DNA from: Firmicutes bacterium UBA4874
GTDB taxonomy: Bacteria > Bacillota > Clostridia > Caldicoprobacterales > DTU083
Assembly: GCA_002399435.1 (NCBI GenBank)
Contig: DHDO01000097.1
Coordinates: 1 to 22,118 of the forward strand
Direction of reading: 5' to 3'
Length of the DNA: 22,118 nt
The stretch's first letter is position 1; every line of letters starts with the position of its first letter. A model generated the notes under the pieces. The model did no database searches and was not told the origin of the DNA. It saw nothing but the letters and a program-made list of their open reading frames with translations. The translations under genes and the position numbers were made by a program. This document shows positions 1 to 6,828 of this stretch, piece after piece.

Positions 1-1
1 A

Positions 2-82
2 GCACTCATGAATGATCAGCAGGGAAGCCCTTTAATTTATGGATGGAGAGGAATTGTAAAAAATTCAGCAGATCGACAATAA
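2..82 (+). CDS. Possible 3' end of a gene cut by the window edge
   Basis: A reading frame is open from base 2 to a TAA at 80-82 and encodes 26 residues ending VKNSADRQ. It could be the tail of a protein that starts upstream of the window. It is too short to assign, and open frames of this length occur by chance. The downstream promoter at 120-148 is consistent with a gene ending here. Confidence 0.3.
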   Translation, partial: ALMNDQQGSPLIYGWRGIVKNSADRQ

Positions 83-119
83 AAGTAATTCATAATACAT
101 AATATGCCAATGTATTTTA

Positions 120-148
120 TTGACATTTGTTCAATGAGCTTCTATACT
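120..148 (+). promoter_or_regulatory. Sigma-A promoter for the 207-638 gene
   Basis: A consensus -35 TTGACA (120-125), a 17-base spacer and TATACT as -10 (143-148). Predicted transcription start is about 155, giving a leader of about 50 bases. This is the main reason for treating the next open frame as a real gene. Confidence 0.75.
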
Positions 149-206
149 TATAAATAGTCATTCTGTACAGAAGGAATCGAAAGATAAAAATGGGGGTAAT
201 ACAAGT

Positions 207-638
207 ATGAGGAAATCGTGGAGATCACATCTGAAGCGGGTATTGTTGCTGTCCATTGGTTTTGTAATCCCTTTTGCATCCATAACGGCTTTTCCTTTTG
301 GCAGGTTGGCTTTTCCCGGAAAACATAATTCGGGACGAAGGCAGACATCTGCTCTGGCAGCTCCACTTAAAACGGACCGGCTCATGACACGGCAAGGAAT
401 CTCCCGGACAGGCAGCTCAGGAATCATCAGGGACGCCGGGAGGAATACAGGAGAATACATCAAACCCGGCTTTGCCTGGTCCATGGGGACTGGGAAAGTT
501 GCGTTGCTTTCATTTCCGAGATTTTCTGCTTCAAGTTCGAAAGGCAATTTCATGGTTGGTTGGAGGGTACGGGATCCTTGTGTCATAATGGGAAACGGTG
601 CCTGTGGCTGGAACAGAGGGCAGCTTAGGGGCTCCTAG
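207..638 (+). CDS. Putative exported protein of unknown family
   Basis: This is a 143-residue open frame of no family I recognise. The N-terminus is basic (MRKSWRSHLKR) followed by a hydrophobic stretch at about residues 12-30 (VLLLSIGFVIPFASITAFPF), which fits a signal peptide or single membrane anchor. The remainder is rich in Gly, Arg and Ser without a clear domain. A GGGGG-type ribosome site lies about 10 bases before the ATG, and a strong promoter is 60 bases upstream. The antisense strand is open over much of the same stretch (158-586) but has neither promoter nor signal. The odd composition of the C-terminal half leaves room for a decayed or frameshifted gene. Confidence 0.42.
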   Translation: MRKSWRSHLKRVLLLSIGFVIPFASITAFPFGRLAFPGKHNSGRRQTSALAAPLKTDRLMTRQGISRTGSSGIIRDAGRNTGEYIKPGFAWSMGTGKVALLSFPRFSASSSKGNFMVGWRVRDPCVIMGNGACGWNRGQLRGS

Positions 639-703
639 TCAGAAAGTTTGTAGGAAAAGCATCCGGAAAATGTGTTCTATCGCATGAAATGTGAATGAAA
701 AGC

Positions 704-731
704 TTTACTTGAAGGAATATCGTGGTATAAT
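704..731 (+). promoter_or_regulatory. Sigma-A promoter for the lipoprotein gene
   Basis: A consensus -10 TATAAT (726-731) preceded, 16 bases upstream, by the -35-like TTTACT (704-709). It lies 40 bases before the ATG of the lipoprotein gene. Confidence 0.65.
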
Positions 732-770
732 TGGGATGGTGAATTCTAATTATACAGGGAGGCAAGAACT

Positions 771-1316
771 ATGAAAATGGTAAAGAAGAAGGGAATCGTG
801 TTACTGGCCGCTCTTTTGGTTGTGGCTATGTTTGCAGGATGCGCTTCGAAACCGCAGAAAGGATCAGATGGTAAGCAGCCGGATGCACAGACTTCTGCAT
901 CAATCGTAAACGATGAAACGGCTTTTATTAAAGCGGTCGCTAAGGATGGGACATGGATTGTCTGTACATTGAAGGATCTGAAGGTGGACCAGGATCTGGT
1001 CATCGAAGGGGAGTTCCATGACAGAGGCGATAAATCCCAGGATCTGATCCGAAAGATTGTGCTTTGTAAAGAGGATGACAAGTACAAACCAACGGACCGG
1101 TTTAAGCTGACGGTACCCAAGCTGACGGTCAAGAGTCCCAATACCGTGATAATAGGCGGCACAGTCGTTGGAGACGTTTATGTGGAAAGCGGAGACTTTA
1201 AGCTGAATGAGGGCGCCAAGATTGATGGAAATCTCTACTTTGCCAACAAGGAATACCAGGATTCTGCCGACTTGAAGGGCGGCAGCGTTTCAGGAGATGT
1301 GAAAGTACAGAAATAG
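771..1316 (+). CDS. Small lipoprotein with bactofilin-like repeat region
   Basis: The 181-residue product has a type II signal peptide: MKMVKKK, a hydrophobic core, and a lipobox FAGC with the lipidated Cys at residue 24. It should be anchored to the outer face of the membrane. A Gly/Ser/Gln-rich linker follows. The last 60 residues show short beta-turn repeats (GGTVVGDVYV, KIDGNLYF, GGSVSGDVKV) like the right-handed beta-helix of bactofilin or polymer-forming proteins. No catalytic motif is visible, so the function is unknown. The ATG is preceded by AGGGAGG at 756-762 with an 8-base gap. The gene stands alone between its own promoter and terminator. Confidence 0.85.
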   Translation: MKMVKKKGIVLLAALLVVAMFAGCASKPQKGSDGKQPDAQTSASIVNDETAFIKAVAKDGTWIVCTLKDLKVDQDLVIEGEFHDRGDKSQDLIRKIVLCKEDDKYKPTDRFKLTVPKLTVKSPNTVIIGGTVVGDVYVESGDFKLNEGAKIDGNLYFANKEYQDSADLKGGSVSGDVKVQK

Positions 1317-1342
1317 TGTAATAACAAAGCTGTTATTATGGA

Positions 1343-1372
1343 GTCGCTTCTTTGATAGAGGCGGCTTTTTTT
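1343..1372 (+). terminator. Intrinsic terminator of the lipoprotein gene
   Basis: An 8-base stem with G-U pairs (GTCGCTTC / GAGGCGGC, 1343-1350 with 1358-1365) and a 7-base loop, followed by seven Ts. A second perfect AT-rich hairpin (AATAACA/TGTTATT, 1320-1337) lies just upstream, directly after the stop codon. Confidence 0.8.
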
Positions 1373-1467
1373 CTTGCTTCTTGCTGTTATTTGTAGCCAT
1401 AGGTCCCCATCCAAATACAAGGTGAAAGCGGGGGAATAACCGCAAGGAATTAAACTGCTGTTTCTAC

Positions 1468-1496
1468 TTGTCAGCTGTCAATATATAAAGTATAAT
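1468..1496 (+). promoter_or_regulatory. Sigma-A promoter of the DUF1861 gene
   Basis: TTGTCA (1468-1473), a 17-base spacer and a perfect TATAAT (1491-1496). The predicted start is near 1503, which places the operator-like repeats at 1497-1563 in the initial transcribed region. Confidence 0.7.
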
Positions 1497-1563
1497 AAGT
1501 AACGTAACAAAAGTAACGTTATGAGTAAACGGGTTACAACAAAATTGCGTATACGCAATTTTG
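1497..1563 (+). promoter_or_regulatory. Operator cluster: direct repeats and a 24-bp perfect palindrome
   Basis: Three elements follow the -10 box. AAGTAACGT occurs twice (1497-1505 and 1511-1519, 14 bases apart), and the second copy contains the palindrome TAACGTTA. GTAAACGGGTTAC (1525-1537) has inverted GTAA/TTAC ends, like a LacI-type half-site pair. Positions 1540-1563 form a perfect 24-base palindrome with core TTGCGTATACGCAA. The LacI-family repressor encoded at 2530-3543 is the obvious candidate ligand, but the CGTATACG core is also GntR-like. As RNA the palindrome would form a short stem followed by Us, so attenuation is possible. Confidence 0.6.
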
Positions 1564-1615
1564 CGCTCTGACATGGGGACAGAACAGGAATCAAGGGTTT
1601 AGGAGGGGTATATGG

Positions 1616-2590
1616 ATGAGCCTGAAGCAGTGGAGAGAAGAGTTTGAAAAGACAAACAGCAGGAAGGACGGCAGGATACTGACCTTTCATGGGGTGGAAG
1701 GATATGATGTTTATAATTGCTCCATCCCGTTTGAATACCGGGGGCACAAGTATCTGTATGGCAGGGTGGAAAAGAGGGAAGATTGGGCCAGGTCCGTGAC
1801 AATGCTGTTTCAGTGCGTCCGGCCGGATGAGTGGACACGGGTGGACAGCATGATCTATCAGCTTGAAGATCCAAATATTGCGGTAATCCACGGACAGTTT
1901 GTGTTGAACGGGACATTTGTCATATATCGGGGCGGCGCAATGGATGGATTCCGCGCGTTGTTTTACCGGGGAACCGATATAAAGGATATGAACTATTTTG
2001 CCACCGGTCCGGACAGTATGAAGGACATCCGGCTGGTTGAGCTTGCGGACCATCGGATAGGAGTGTTTTCCAGGCCCCGGAACGATGAAATACTGAAGCG
2101 TTATGGTAGCGAATCGCAGATAGGATTTACCACCATCGATCACCTGGATGAGCTCACGGACAAGGCAATCTCCGGTGCCGTATACATTCCCGGCCTGTTT
2201 TCGGAAGGTGAGTGGGGCGGATGCAATCAGGCCTATTTGCTGGACAGTGGATATATTGGCGTGATCGGGCACAAGAGTTATCAGTCCGATCCAAATGGGG
2301 AAGAGTTCAGCCAGAGCTATATCAATACGGCATTTGTTTTTGACCCGGTTCATCATAAGGTGCTAGAGGAACGTATTCTTGCCACCTCTGCCTCCTATCC
2401 CGCCTTTTCGGCAAAGGTGCCCCGGCTGAAGGACTGCTGTTTTACAAGTGGTATCGTCATGCGGGAAGATGGGAAAGCCGATCTGTACAGTGGACTGGGG
2501 GATACTGCGGAAGGGCGCATTGTGATAGACTATCCTTTTGAAGGATATGGGAGGATGGAATCCCTCTCCACGAGGGTGCCGCTGAGATAG
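1616..2590 (+). CDS. DUF1861 family protein (GH43/GH130-like propeller, inferred)
   Basis: The 324-residue cytoplasmic protein has no signal peptide. It matches the DUF1861 pattern as I remember it: an early GRVEKRE segment, YRG, GPDSMKDIRLVEL, then IGVFSRPR, then a LDEL stretch, EWGGCNQAYLL and IGVIGHKSY. Such proteins are often found beside glycan-degradation genes and are thought to adopt a five-bladed beta-propeller related to glycoside phosphorylases and hydrolases; activity is not established. The ATG at 1616 follows AGGAGGGG (1601-1608) with a 7-base gap; an upstream ATG at 1612 is in another frame with an early stop. The last 61 bases overlap the 3' end of the opposing LacI gene. Confidence 0.82.
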   Translation: MSLKQWREEFEKTNSRKDGRILTFHGVEGYDVYNCSIPFEYRGHKYLYGRVEKREDWARSVTMLFQCVRPDEWTRVDSMIYQLEDPNIAVIHGQFVLNGTFVIYRGGAMDGFRALFYRGTDIKDMNYFATGPDSMKDIRLVELADHRIGVFSRPRNDEILKRYGSESQIGFTTIDHLDELTDKAISGAVYIPGLFSEGEWGGCNQAYLLDSGYIGVIGHKSYQSDPNGEEFSQSYINTAFVFDPVHHKVLEERILATSASYPAFSAKVPRLKDCCFTSGIVMREDGKADLYSGLGDTAEGRIVIDYPFEGYGRMESLSTRVPLR

Positions 2591-3543
2591 ATTCTGTGAG
2601 GGGCCAGGCCGGGATTGTCCAGTCGGTTTATCATCTGATTGAAGCTGTGGAGGGCAATTTGCTTTTTGTCGATGTTTACACTGGACAGTTTCGGAGTGGT
2701 CAGCTCGCAGATGCCGGTGTTGTCAAAGCTGGTGATGGAAACATCCTCCGGGATTTGGACGTGGCAGGATTCCAGCTTTTGCATCAGGGTAAATGCCGCC
2801 TTGTCACAATGACATACAAATGCGGAAGGCAGTTCTTTGGGAAGATCAAAGTTTTGGGTATAGACCCCATCCAAAGTATTGATGCCCGGAATGTACCAAT
2901 CCTTTTGAATCGGCAGATTCCTGCATTTCATGGCCTTCAGATAGCCGAAATAGCGGTCACAGATGCTGTTTGTGTGATGGATGTTTCCAACGAATCCAAT
3001 CCTGGTATGGCCTTTTTCAATCAGATTGCCCGTGACTTCATATCCAATCGTGAAGTTGTCAACAATGACGCTGTCAAACGGAAGGCCGGTCATAGTAAAG
3101 TCAATGGCTATTTTTTCTGCTTTCAATCCGGCCAGAAGGCTCAGGTATTCTTTTTTGAGTTCCCCTCCGATAAAGATCCCGTCATATTTGACAAGAGTCA
3201 GGTCCGAAGGAAGAATGCCGCTTTCCTCCTCATGATTTCCCACCACAAAACAGTTCAGGGAACAGTTTTTATCCATACACTTTCGATTCAGATAGTAATA
3301 AATCGTAGTATAGAATTTTTCATCCTCCAGAAAAAAACGTTTTGCAGAAATAAAAGCAAATCGATATTCCTTTTGTATTTCATCGGCTTTTATTTTTGCA
3401 TAGCCCAGCTCCCTGGCTGTGTGAAGAATGCGTTTCCGCAGGCTGTCGCTGAGGCCGGGCTTATTATTGATTGCCTTGGATACGGAAACTTTTGTCACGC
3501 CAAGCTGGCTGGCAATATCCTGCATGGTTATCTTCTTTGACAT
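2530..3543 (-). CDS. LacI-family transcriptional repressor
   Basis: From the ATG at 3543 the product is 337 residues, the normal length for the family. Residues 1-55 form the LacI helix-turn-helix and hinge (ITMQDIASQLGVTKVSVSKA, then NNKPGLSD and RKRI). The remainder is a periplasmic-binding-protein-like effector domain ending in SITSFDN and GTLVERDS. The effector is probably a sugar but cannot be read from sequence. Start is uncertain: GTG at 3558 and ATG at 3555 add five and four residues, and none of the three has a well-spaced ribosome site (GAGAGG directly abuts 3543). It converges on and overlaps the DUF1861 gene. Likely targets are the 1497-1563 operator and possibly the dehydrogenase promoter. 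Confidence 0.9.
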   Translation of the reverse strand: MSKKITMQDIASQLGVTKVSVSKAINNKPGLSDSLRKRILHTARELGYAKIKADEIQKEYRFAFISAKRFFLEDEKFYTTIYYYLNRKCMDKNCSLNCFVVGNHEEESGILPSDLTLVKYDGIFIGGELKKEYLSLLAGLKAEKIAIDFTMTGLPFDSVIVDNFTIGYEVTGNLIEKGHTRIGFVGNIHHTNSICDRYFGYLKAMKCRNLPIQKDWYIPGINTLDGVYTQNFDLPKELPSAFVCHCDKAAFTLMQKLESCHVQIPEDVSITSFDNTGICELTTPKLSSVNIDKKQIALHSFNQMINRLDNPGLAPHRIYLSGTLVERDSILPYPSKG

Positions 3544-3623
3544 CCTCTCGACCATCACTTTCGATTAAATTTGACACATTTGACTGTCTGGATAAATTAC
3601 TTTACAAAATACAGTGCTTTTAT

Positions 3624-3652
3624 AGTTTATCATAGTTACAAAATGGAGGCAA
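3624..3652 (-). promoter_or_regulatory. Candidate promoter of the LacI gene
   Basis: On the minus strand TTGCCT (3652-3647), a 17-base spacer and TAAACT (3629-3624). The boxes are moderate matches and the predicted leader is about 75 bases. It lies within the divergent 247-base region shared with the oxidoreductase pair. Confidence 0.35.
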
Positions 3653-3730
3653 GAAAGCAAGCACAAATTCAGATAAGAAAAATCATAATATTGGATAAGC
3701 GGGAATCGGATGAAACAGGTATAATAGCTA

Positions 3731-3760
3731 TGGAAAGGTGATTATCTATCGTGTATAATC
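3731..3760 (+). promoter_or_regulatory. Candidate promoter and operator of the oxidoreductase pair
   Basis: TGGAAA (3731-3736), a 17-base spacer and TATAAT (3754-3759). The inverted repeat GATTAT (3740-3745) / ATAATC (3755-3760) spans the spacer and -10, so a bound dimer would block RNA polymerase. A second TATAAT (3720-3725) lacks a good -35 box. Confidence 0.5.
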
Positions 3761-3805
3761 TAAGGGAACAGTAGGAGTGATCACAGAAAACTGGAGGGAT
3801 TATTT

Positions 3806-4867
3806 TTGAAGAAAGTAAAAGTGGCAGTCATCGGCAATGGTACCATTGCCAACAGTCAGCATGGTCCGGCGTATCTTAAGAACCCACTAAGTGAAATCAA
3901 GTATTGCGTGGATATTATCCCCGAACGCGCGCAGGCTTTTCGTGAGAAATTCAATGGTGAATATGCCATTACGGATTATCATGAAGCCATCGCGGATCCT
4001 GAAGTGGATATCGTGTCGGTTTGCGTACCAAATTACCTTCATGCTCCCATTACCATTGACAGCTTAAAGGCAGGAAAACATGTATTGTGCGAAAAACCCG
4101 CGGCTCTTAACTATGCGGAAGCGTCTGCCATGAAGAAAGCGGCGGACGACAATCACCGGATTCTGAATATCGGCGTGGTAAACCGCTTCAATACGGCAGT
4201 CAACAAAGTGAAGGAAAAAATCGATGCGAAAGAGTTGGGCAAACTGTATCATATTTATTGTTCCTTCCGTGCCTATCGATCCATTCCCGGTCTGGGCGGA
4301 CCTTTTACCACCAAGGATATGGCCGGCGGTGGTGTGTTGATTGACTGGGGCGTACATTATCTGGATTTGATTCTGTATTGCATCGGAAATCCGGCGATCC
4401 GGACGGTTTCTGCGGCTACATACAGCGAGATGGCAAAGGATATGAAGGATTATGCCTATACCAGCATGTGGGCAGGCCCTCCGGATTACAACGGAACATG
4501 CAATGTGGAGGACTTTGTAACCGGAATGATCCGGACCGGTGGGCCCACCATTACCCTGAACGGTGCCTGGGCTCAGAATATCAATGATAAAGCCACGTTC
4601 ATCGAATTTTTGGGTGACAAGGCGGGCATCAAGCTCCAATACGGCGGGAATTATACCATGTGGAGCTCCAGGGACGGTGTACTGTATGAGACCAAGCCTT
4701 CCTTCCCCATGGCGGATATGTTTTATGATGAAATCGATGCATTTATCAAATGCTCACAGGAAGGCAAAAAGATCCGTTCCAATATCGATCAGGTTATTGC
4801 GAGTTCCCTGCTGATGGACAAGATTTATGAGTCCGCCGCAAAAGAGAAAGAGGTGGGGATCGGTTGA
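3806..4867 (+). CDS. Gfo/Idh/MocA family NAD(P)-dependent oxidoreductase
   Basis: The 353-residue cytoplasmic protein has an N-terminal Rossmann fold with the dinucleotide loop G10-N-G12-T-I-A. It carries the family EKP motif (E96-K97-P98, in HVLCEKPAAL) and the C-terminal active-site segment GGGVLIDWGVHYLD with D180 and H184. The family oxidises or reduces sugars, inositols and sugar acids; the substrate cannot be read here. Translation starts at TTG 3806, preceded by GGAGGG (3793-3798, 7-base gap); no in-frame ATG gives an intact Rossmann loop. The stop overlaps the start of the next gene by four bases, so the two are translationally coupled and may form one enzyme or act in sequence. Confidence 0.9.
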   Translation: MKKVKVAVIGNGTIANSQHGPAYLKNPLSEIKYCVDIIPERAQAFREKFNGEYAITDYHEAIADPEVDIVSVCVPNYLHAPITIDSLKAGKHVLCEKPAALNYAEASAMKKAADDNHRILNIGVVNRFNTAVNKVKEKIDAKELGKLYHIYCSFRAYRSIPGLGGPFTTKDMAGGGVLIDWGVHYLDLILYCIGNPAIRTVSAATYSEMAKDMKDYAYTSMWAGPPDYNGTCNVEDFVTGMIRTGGPTITLNGAWAQNINDKATFIEFLGDKAGIKLQYGGNYTMWSSRDGVLYETKPSFPMADMFYDEIDAFIKCSQEGKKIRSNIDQVIASSLLMDKIYESAAKEKEVGIG

Positions 4868-5718
4868 ACCGGATTGGATTTATTGACTACTATCTGGATG
4901 AATGGCATGCCAATCAGTATGTCCGATGGATCCATGATCCGGCCAAACGCGGAAAGTATCAGGTAGCCTGTGCATGGGCCATGACAGACCGTGCGGGCGG
5001 TGTTTCCACGGAGGATTGGTGCAGGAACAACCAGGTCCCCTGGGCTTCCTCCATCGAAAAATTGGTGGATCAATGCGACAGTATTGTCGTTTTGTCTCCG
5101 GACAATCCTGAAATGCACGTCAAACTGTCGGAGATCCCGTTGGCGTCAGGAAAGCCGGTTTATATCGATAAAACATTTGCCATGGATCTGGGTTCGGCAA
5201 GGAAGATGTTTGATCGGGCAGAACAGTATCATACTCCCATGTATTCCACATCTGCCCTGCGGTTTGCAACGGAGCTGACGGATTACAGAGGACCGGGAAC
5301 CCTGGGAAAAGATATTGCCATGGTTGCTGCGCAGGGCCCGGGACTTTTTGAGAATTATTCCGTTCACCAGCTGGAGATGGTCGTAAAATGCATCGGTCTG
5401 GGGGCGAAACGTGCCATCTGCACCGTATCCGGATCTTCGCCGATGATTACCTATGATTACGGGGACGGAAGGCGTTCGGTGATTCACTGCATGCCATGGG
5501 CAAATTTTGGCCTGCAGGTTCAGGCGGAGAGCGGGGAAGGTGTCAGTCTGCCGATTCAGAGCGATTACTGGGCGCCTTTTATGGACAATCTGCTTGGGTT
5601 CTTTGATACGAAACAGCCCGCTGTCCTCAAAGAGGAGACGTATGAAGTCGTTTCTCTGGTGGAAACCGGCAGCAAAGCGATCCAAAATCCGGATCAGTGG
5701 ATTGCTGTGGAAAGATGA
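4864..5718 (+). CDS. Divergent Gfo/Idh/MocA-like protein
   Basis: The 284-residue protein is shorter than usual for the family (330-390). It starts at TTG 4864, which shares TTGA with the preceding stop; AGGTGGGG lies five bases upstream. The first strand (NRIGFIDYYLDEWHANQYV) lacks a GxGxxG loop, and the EKP position reads Y-I-D102-K103-T104. This resembles Gfo/Idh paralogues that have lost or altered cofactor binding. A C-terminal domain with HQLEMVVKCIG resembles the substrate-domain helix. It could be a partner or regulatory subunit of the upstream enzyme, or a dehydrogenase with unusual cofactor binding. Family assignment is reasonable; catalytic status is unclear. Confidence 0.75.
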   Translation: MNRIGFIDYYLDEWHANQYVRWIHDPAKRGKYQVACAWAMTDRAGGVSTEDWCRNNQVPWASSIEKLVDQCDSIVVLSPDNPEMHVKLSEIPLASGKPVYIDKTFAMDLGSARKMFDRAEQYHTPMYSTSALRFATELTDYRGPGTLGKDIAMVAAQGPGLFENYSVHQLEMVVKCIGLGAKRAICTVSGSSPMITYDYGDGRRSVIHCMPWANFGLQVQAESGEGVSLPIQSDYWAPFMDNLLGFFDTKQPAVLKEETYEVVSLVETGSKAIQNPDQWIAVER

Positions 5719-5754
5719 GAAGGGAATAGTACGTAGTGCTTTCAGTGTCTGGTG

Positions 5755-5820
5755 AAGAAGCCGGCTCCGTTTCACATGCTTTTTATGATTCCGAAAAGCC
5801 GTGAACAGAGCCGGCTTCTT
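5755..5820. terminator. Long bidirectional hairpin between convergent genes
   Basis: A perfect 13-base inverted repeat (AAGAAGCCGGCTC at 5755-5767, GAGCCGGCTTCTT at 5808-5820) encloses a second inner pairing (TTCAC 5771-5775 with GTGAA 5801-5805). T-rich sequence follows on the plus strand and A-rich flanks suit the minus strand. It separates the oxidoreductase pair from the convergent XRE gene. Confidence 0.75.
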
Positions 5821-5920
5821 TATTGTCTTTTTCATTTCAGATGCTACTGCTTAAGGTGAGACTGAAGCCTTTTCACTGCTTTTCATTTCTTCCAGGATCG
5901 ACAGGGAGTAATCCTTTGAG

Positions 5921-6292
5921 TCATTCGTGAGGCAGTTTGACATCTTCAACAACTTTCAACAGGTCGATATATTCCACTACCTTCTTTTTCGCTTCTGCAG
6001 AAAGCTGAATCAGTTTTTGTATTGTATCATCAGGCAAAACGGCATCATTTATAGTCGGCTTTCTGTTACGTGGTTGGAAATGCCCCATGTTATCGGAAAT
6101 CCCCATTATGAAGTCAGCAGATACGTCATACAGTTCAATAAGAGCTTTTATTGTTCCAGGATCAGGGGATGTTGCATTGTTTTCATAACGGGATAGAGAT
6201 TTATTGCTCAACTTGATTGTTCTGTAAACTTCCAGCTGAGTGAGACCGGATCTTTCACGTGCCATACGTAGACGTTCTCCAAAAGTGAGCAT
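5921..6292 (-). CDS. XRE-family transcriptional regulator
   Basis: The 123-residue protein has an N-terminal Cro/C1-type helix-turn-helix at residues 1-60 (FGERLRMARERSGLTQLEVY, then LSNKSLSRYENN, PDPGTIKALI, ADFIMG), typical of SinR- or phage-repressor-like proteins. A C-terminal helical tail (DDTIQKLIQLSAEAKKKVVE) suits dimerisation. Start at ATG 6292 is chosen because GGGAGG (6306-6301) lies 8 bases upstream; the TTG at 6298 would leave only two bases. No peptidase or toxin partner is adjacent. The inverted repeats at 6346-6402 suggest that it represses itself and the rightward promoter. Confidence 0.88.
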   Translation of the reverse strand: MLTFGERLRMARERSGLTQLEVYRTIKLSNKSLSRYENNATSPDPGTIKALIELYDVSADFIMGISDNMGHFQPRNRKPTINDAVLPDDTIQKLIQLSAEAKKKVVEYIDLLKVVEDVKLPHE

Positions 6293-6345
6293 CTCCAATT
6301 CCTCCCATTCATATGTTTCTGACTTATCATAACAATTCCTGAATA

Positions 6346-6411
6346 TTTGAGAATATATTTCTCAAAAAAGTAGAAAAAGTTGTTGACATCTCAAAAATTG
6401 AGTACTATAAT
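6346..6411 (+). promoter_or_regulatory. Perfect consensus promoter with XRE-type operators
   Basis: TTGACA (6383-6388), a 17-base spacer and TATAAT (6406-6411) form an exact sigma-A consensus reading right. The spacer holds CTCAA-AAA-TTGAG (6390-6402). A second inverted repeat with the same half-site, TTTGAGAA / TTCTCAAA (6346-6353, 6359-6366), lies upstream, where it would also cover the control region of the leftward XRE gene (candidate -10 TATGAT at 6331-6326 on the minus strand). This is the layout of an autoregulated switch. Confidence 0.7.
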
Positions 6412-6828
6412 ATAGACGTTCTCATTAAACAAGACTAATATAAAACCATGCATTTTGTTGGCGCTATCGAGAATGAAGCATTATCAAAATGTACTGTGTT
6501 TATTCTATTACAAAATTTTTTTGAAATAACCTAATCAGTGTCCGGCCTAAAAAAGATGAACTTTGAAAATGAAGTTACACTCCTGTAAAGATAAAAGAGC
6601 CAATGCCTATAAGAAATGACTTGGTGTATGGCTATTAAAATATAGAAGGTAATAAAATCTTACAAAATTGACGCATAGTATCTGGACGTTAGCAAAAATG
6701 CAGATATTTTGAGCAGGAAAAGTGGTGGTGATTATGCGGGCTCCATGGTAAACAACCAGATTCACATTTAATGGATAAAGTACATTCATTATATTGAAAA
6801 ATATGGATGATTAAGGAGTTGATGAACT
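6412..6828. other. 417-base stretch with no recognisable gene
   Basis: This AT-rich leader follows the perfect promoter. Only very short open frames were found: 28 codons from ATG 6448, without a ribosome site, and several under 12 codons. Neither a rho-independent terminator nor a known riboswitch was seen. It could be a long 5' leader of the importer operon, a small RNA, or the remnant of a lost gene. An inverted repeat CATTTTG / CAAAATG occurs near 6450-6490. Confidence 0.4.

Noticed and set aside
1525..1537. Catabolite repression (cre) site in the DUF1861 promoter
   Set aside because: GTAAACGGGTTAC resembles cre but its right half is shifted by one base from the consensus, so I kept it only as a generic LacI-like inverted repeat.
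1478..2356. 292-codon open frame on the minus strand
   Set aside because: It is antisense to the DUF1861 gene and has no ribosome site or domain.
2596..3540. 314-codon open frame on the plus strand
   Set aside because: It is antisense to the LacI repressor and encodes no recognisable protein.
5851..5943. 30-codon minus-strand frame overlapping the XRE gene end
   Set aside because: It starts inside the XRE gene in another frame without a ribosome site. The peptide looks plausible and could be a frameshifted XRE tail, but the length is too short to support.
6679..6771. Open stretch ending SMVNNQIHI before the LplB-type gene
   Set aside because: It resembles a gene fragment in composition but lacks a start and is only 30 codons; chance cannot be excluded.
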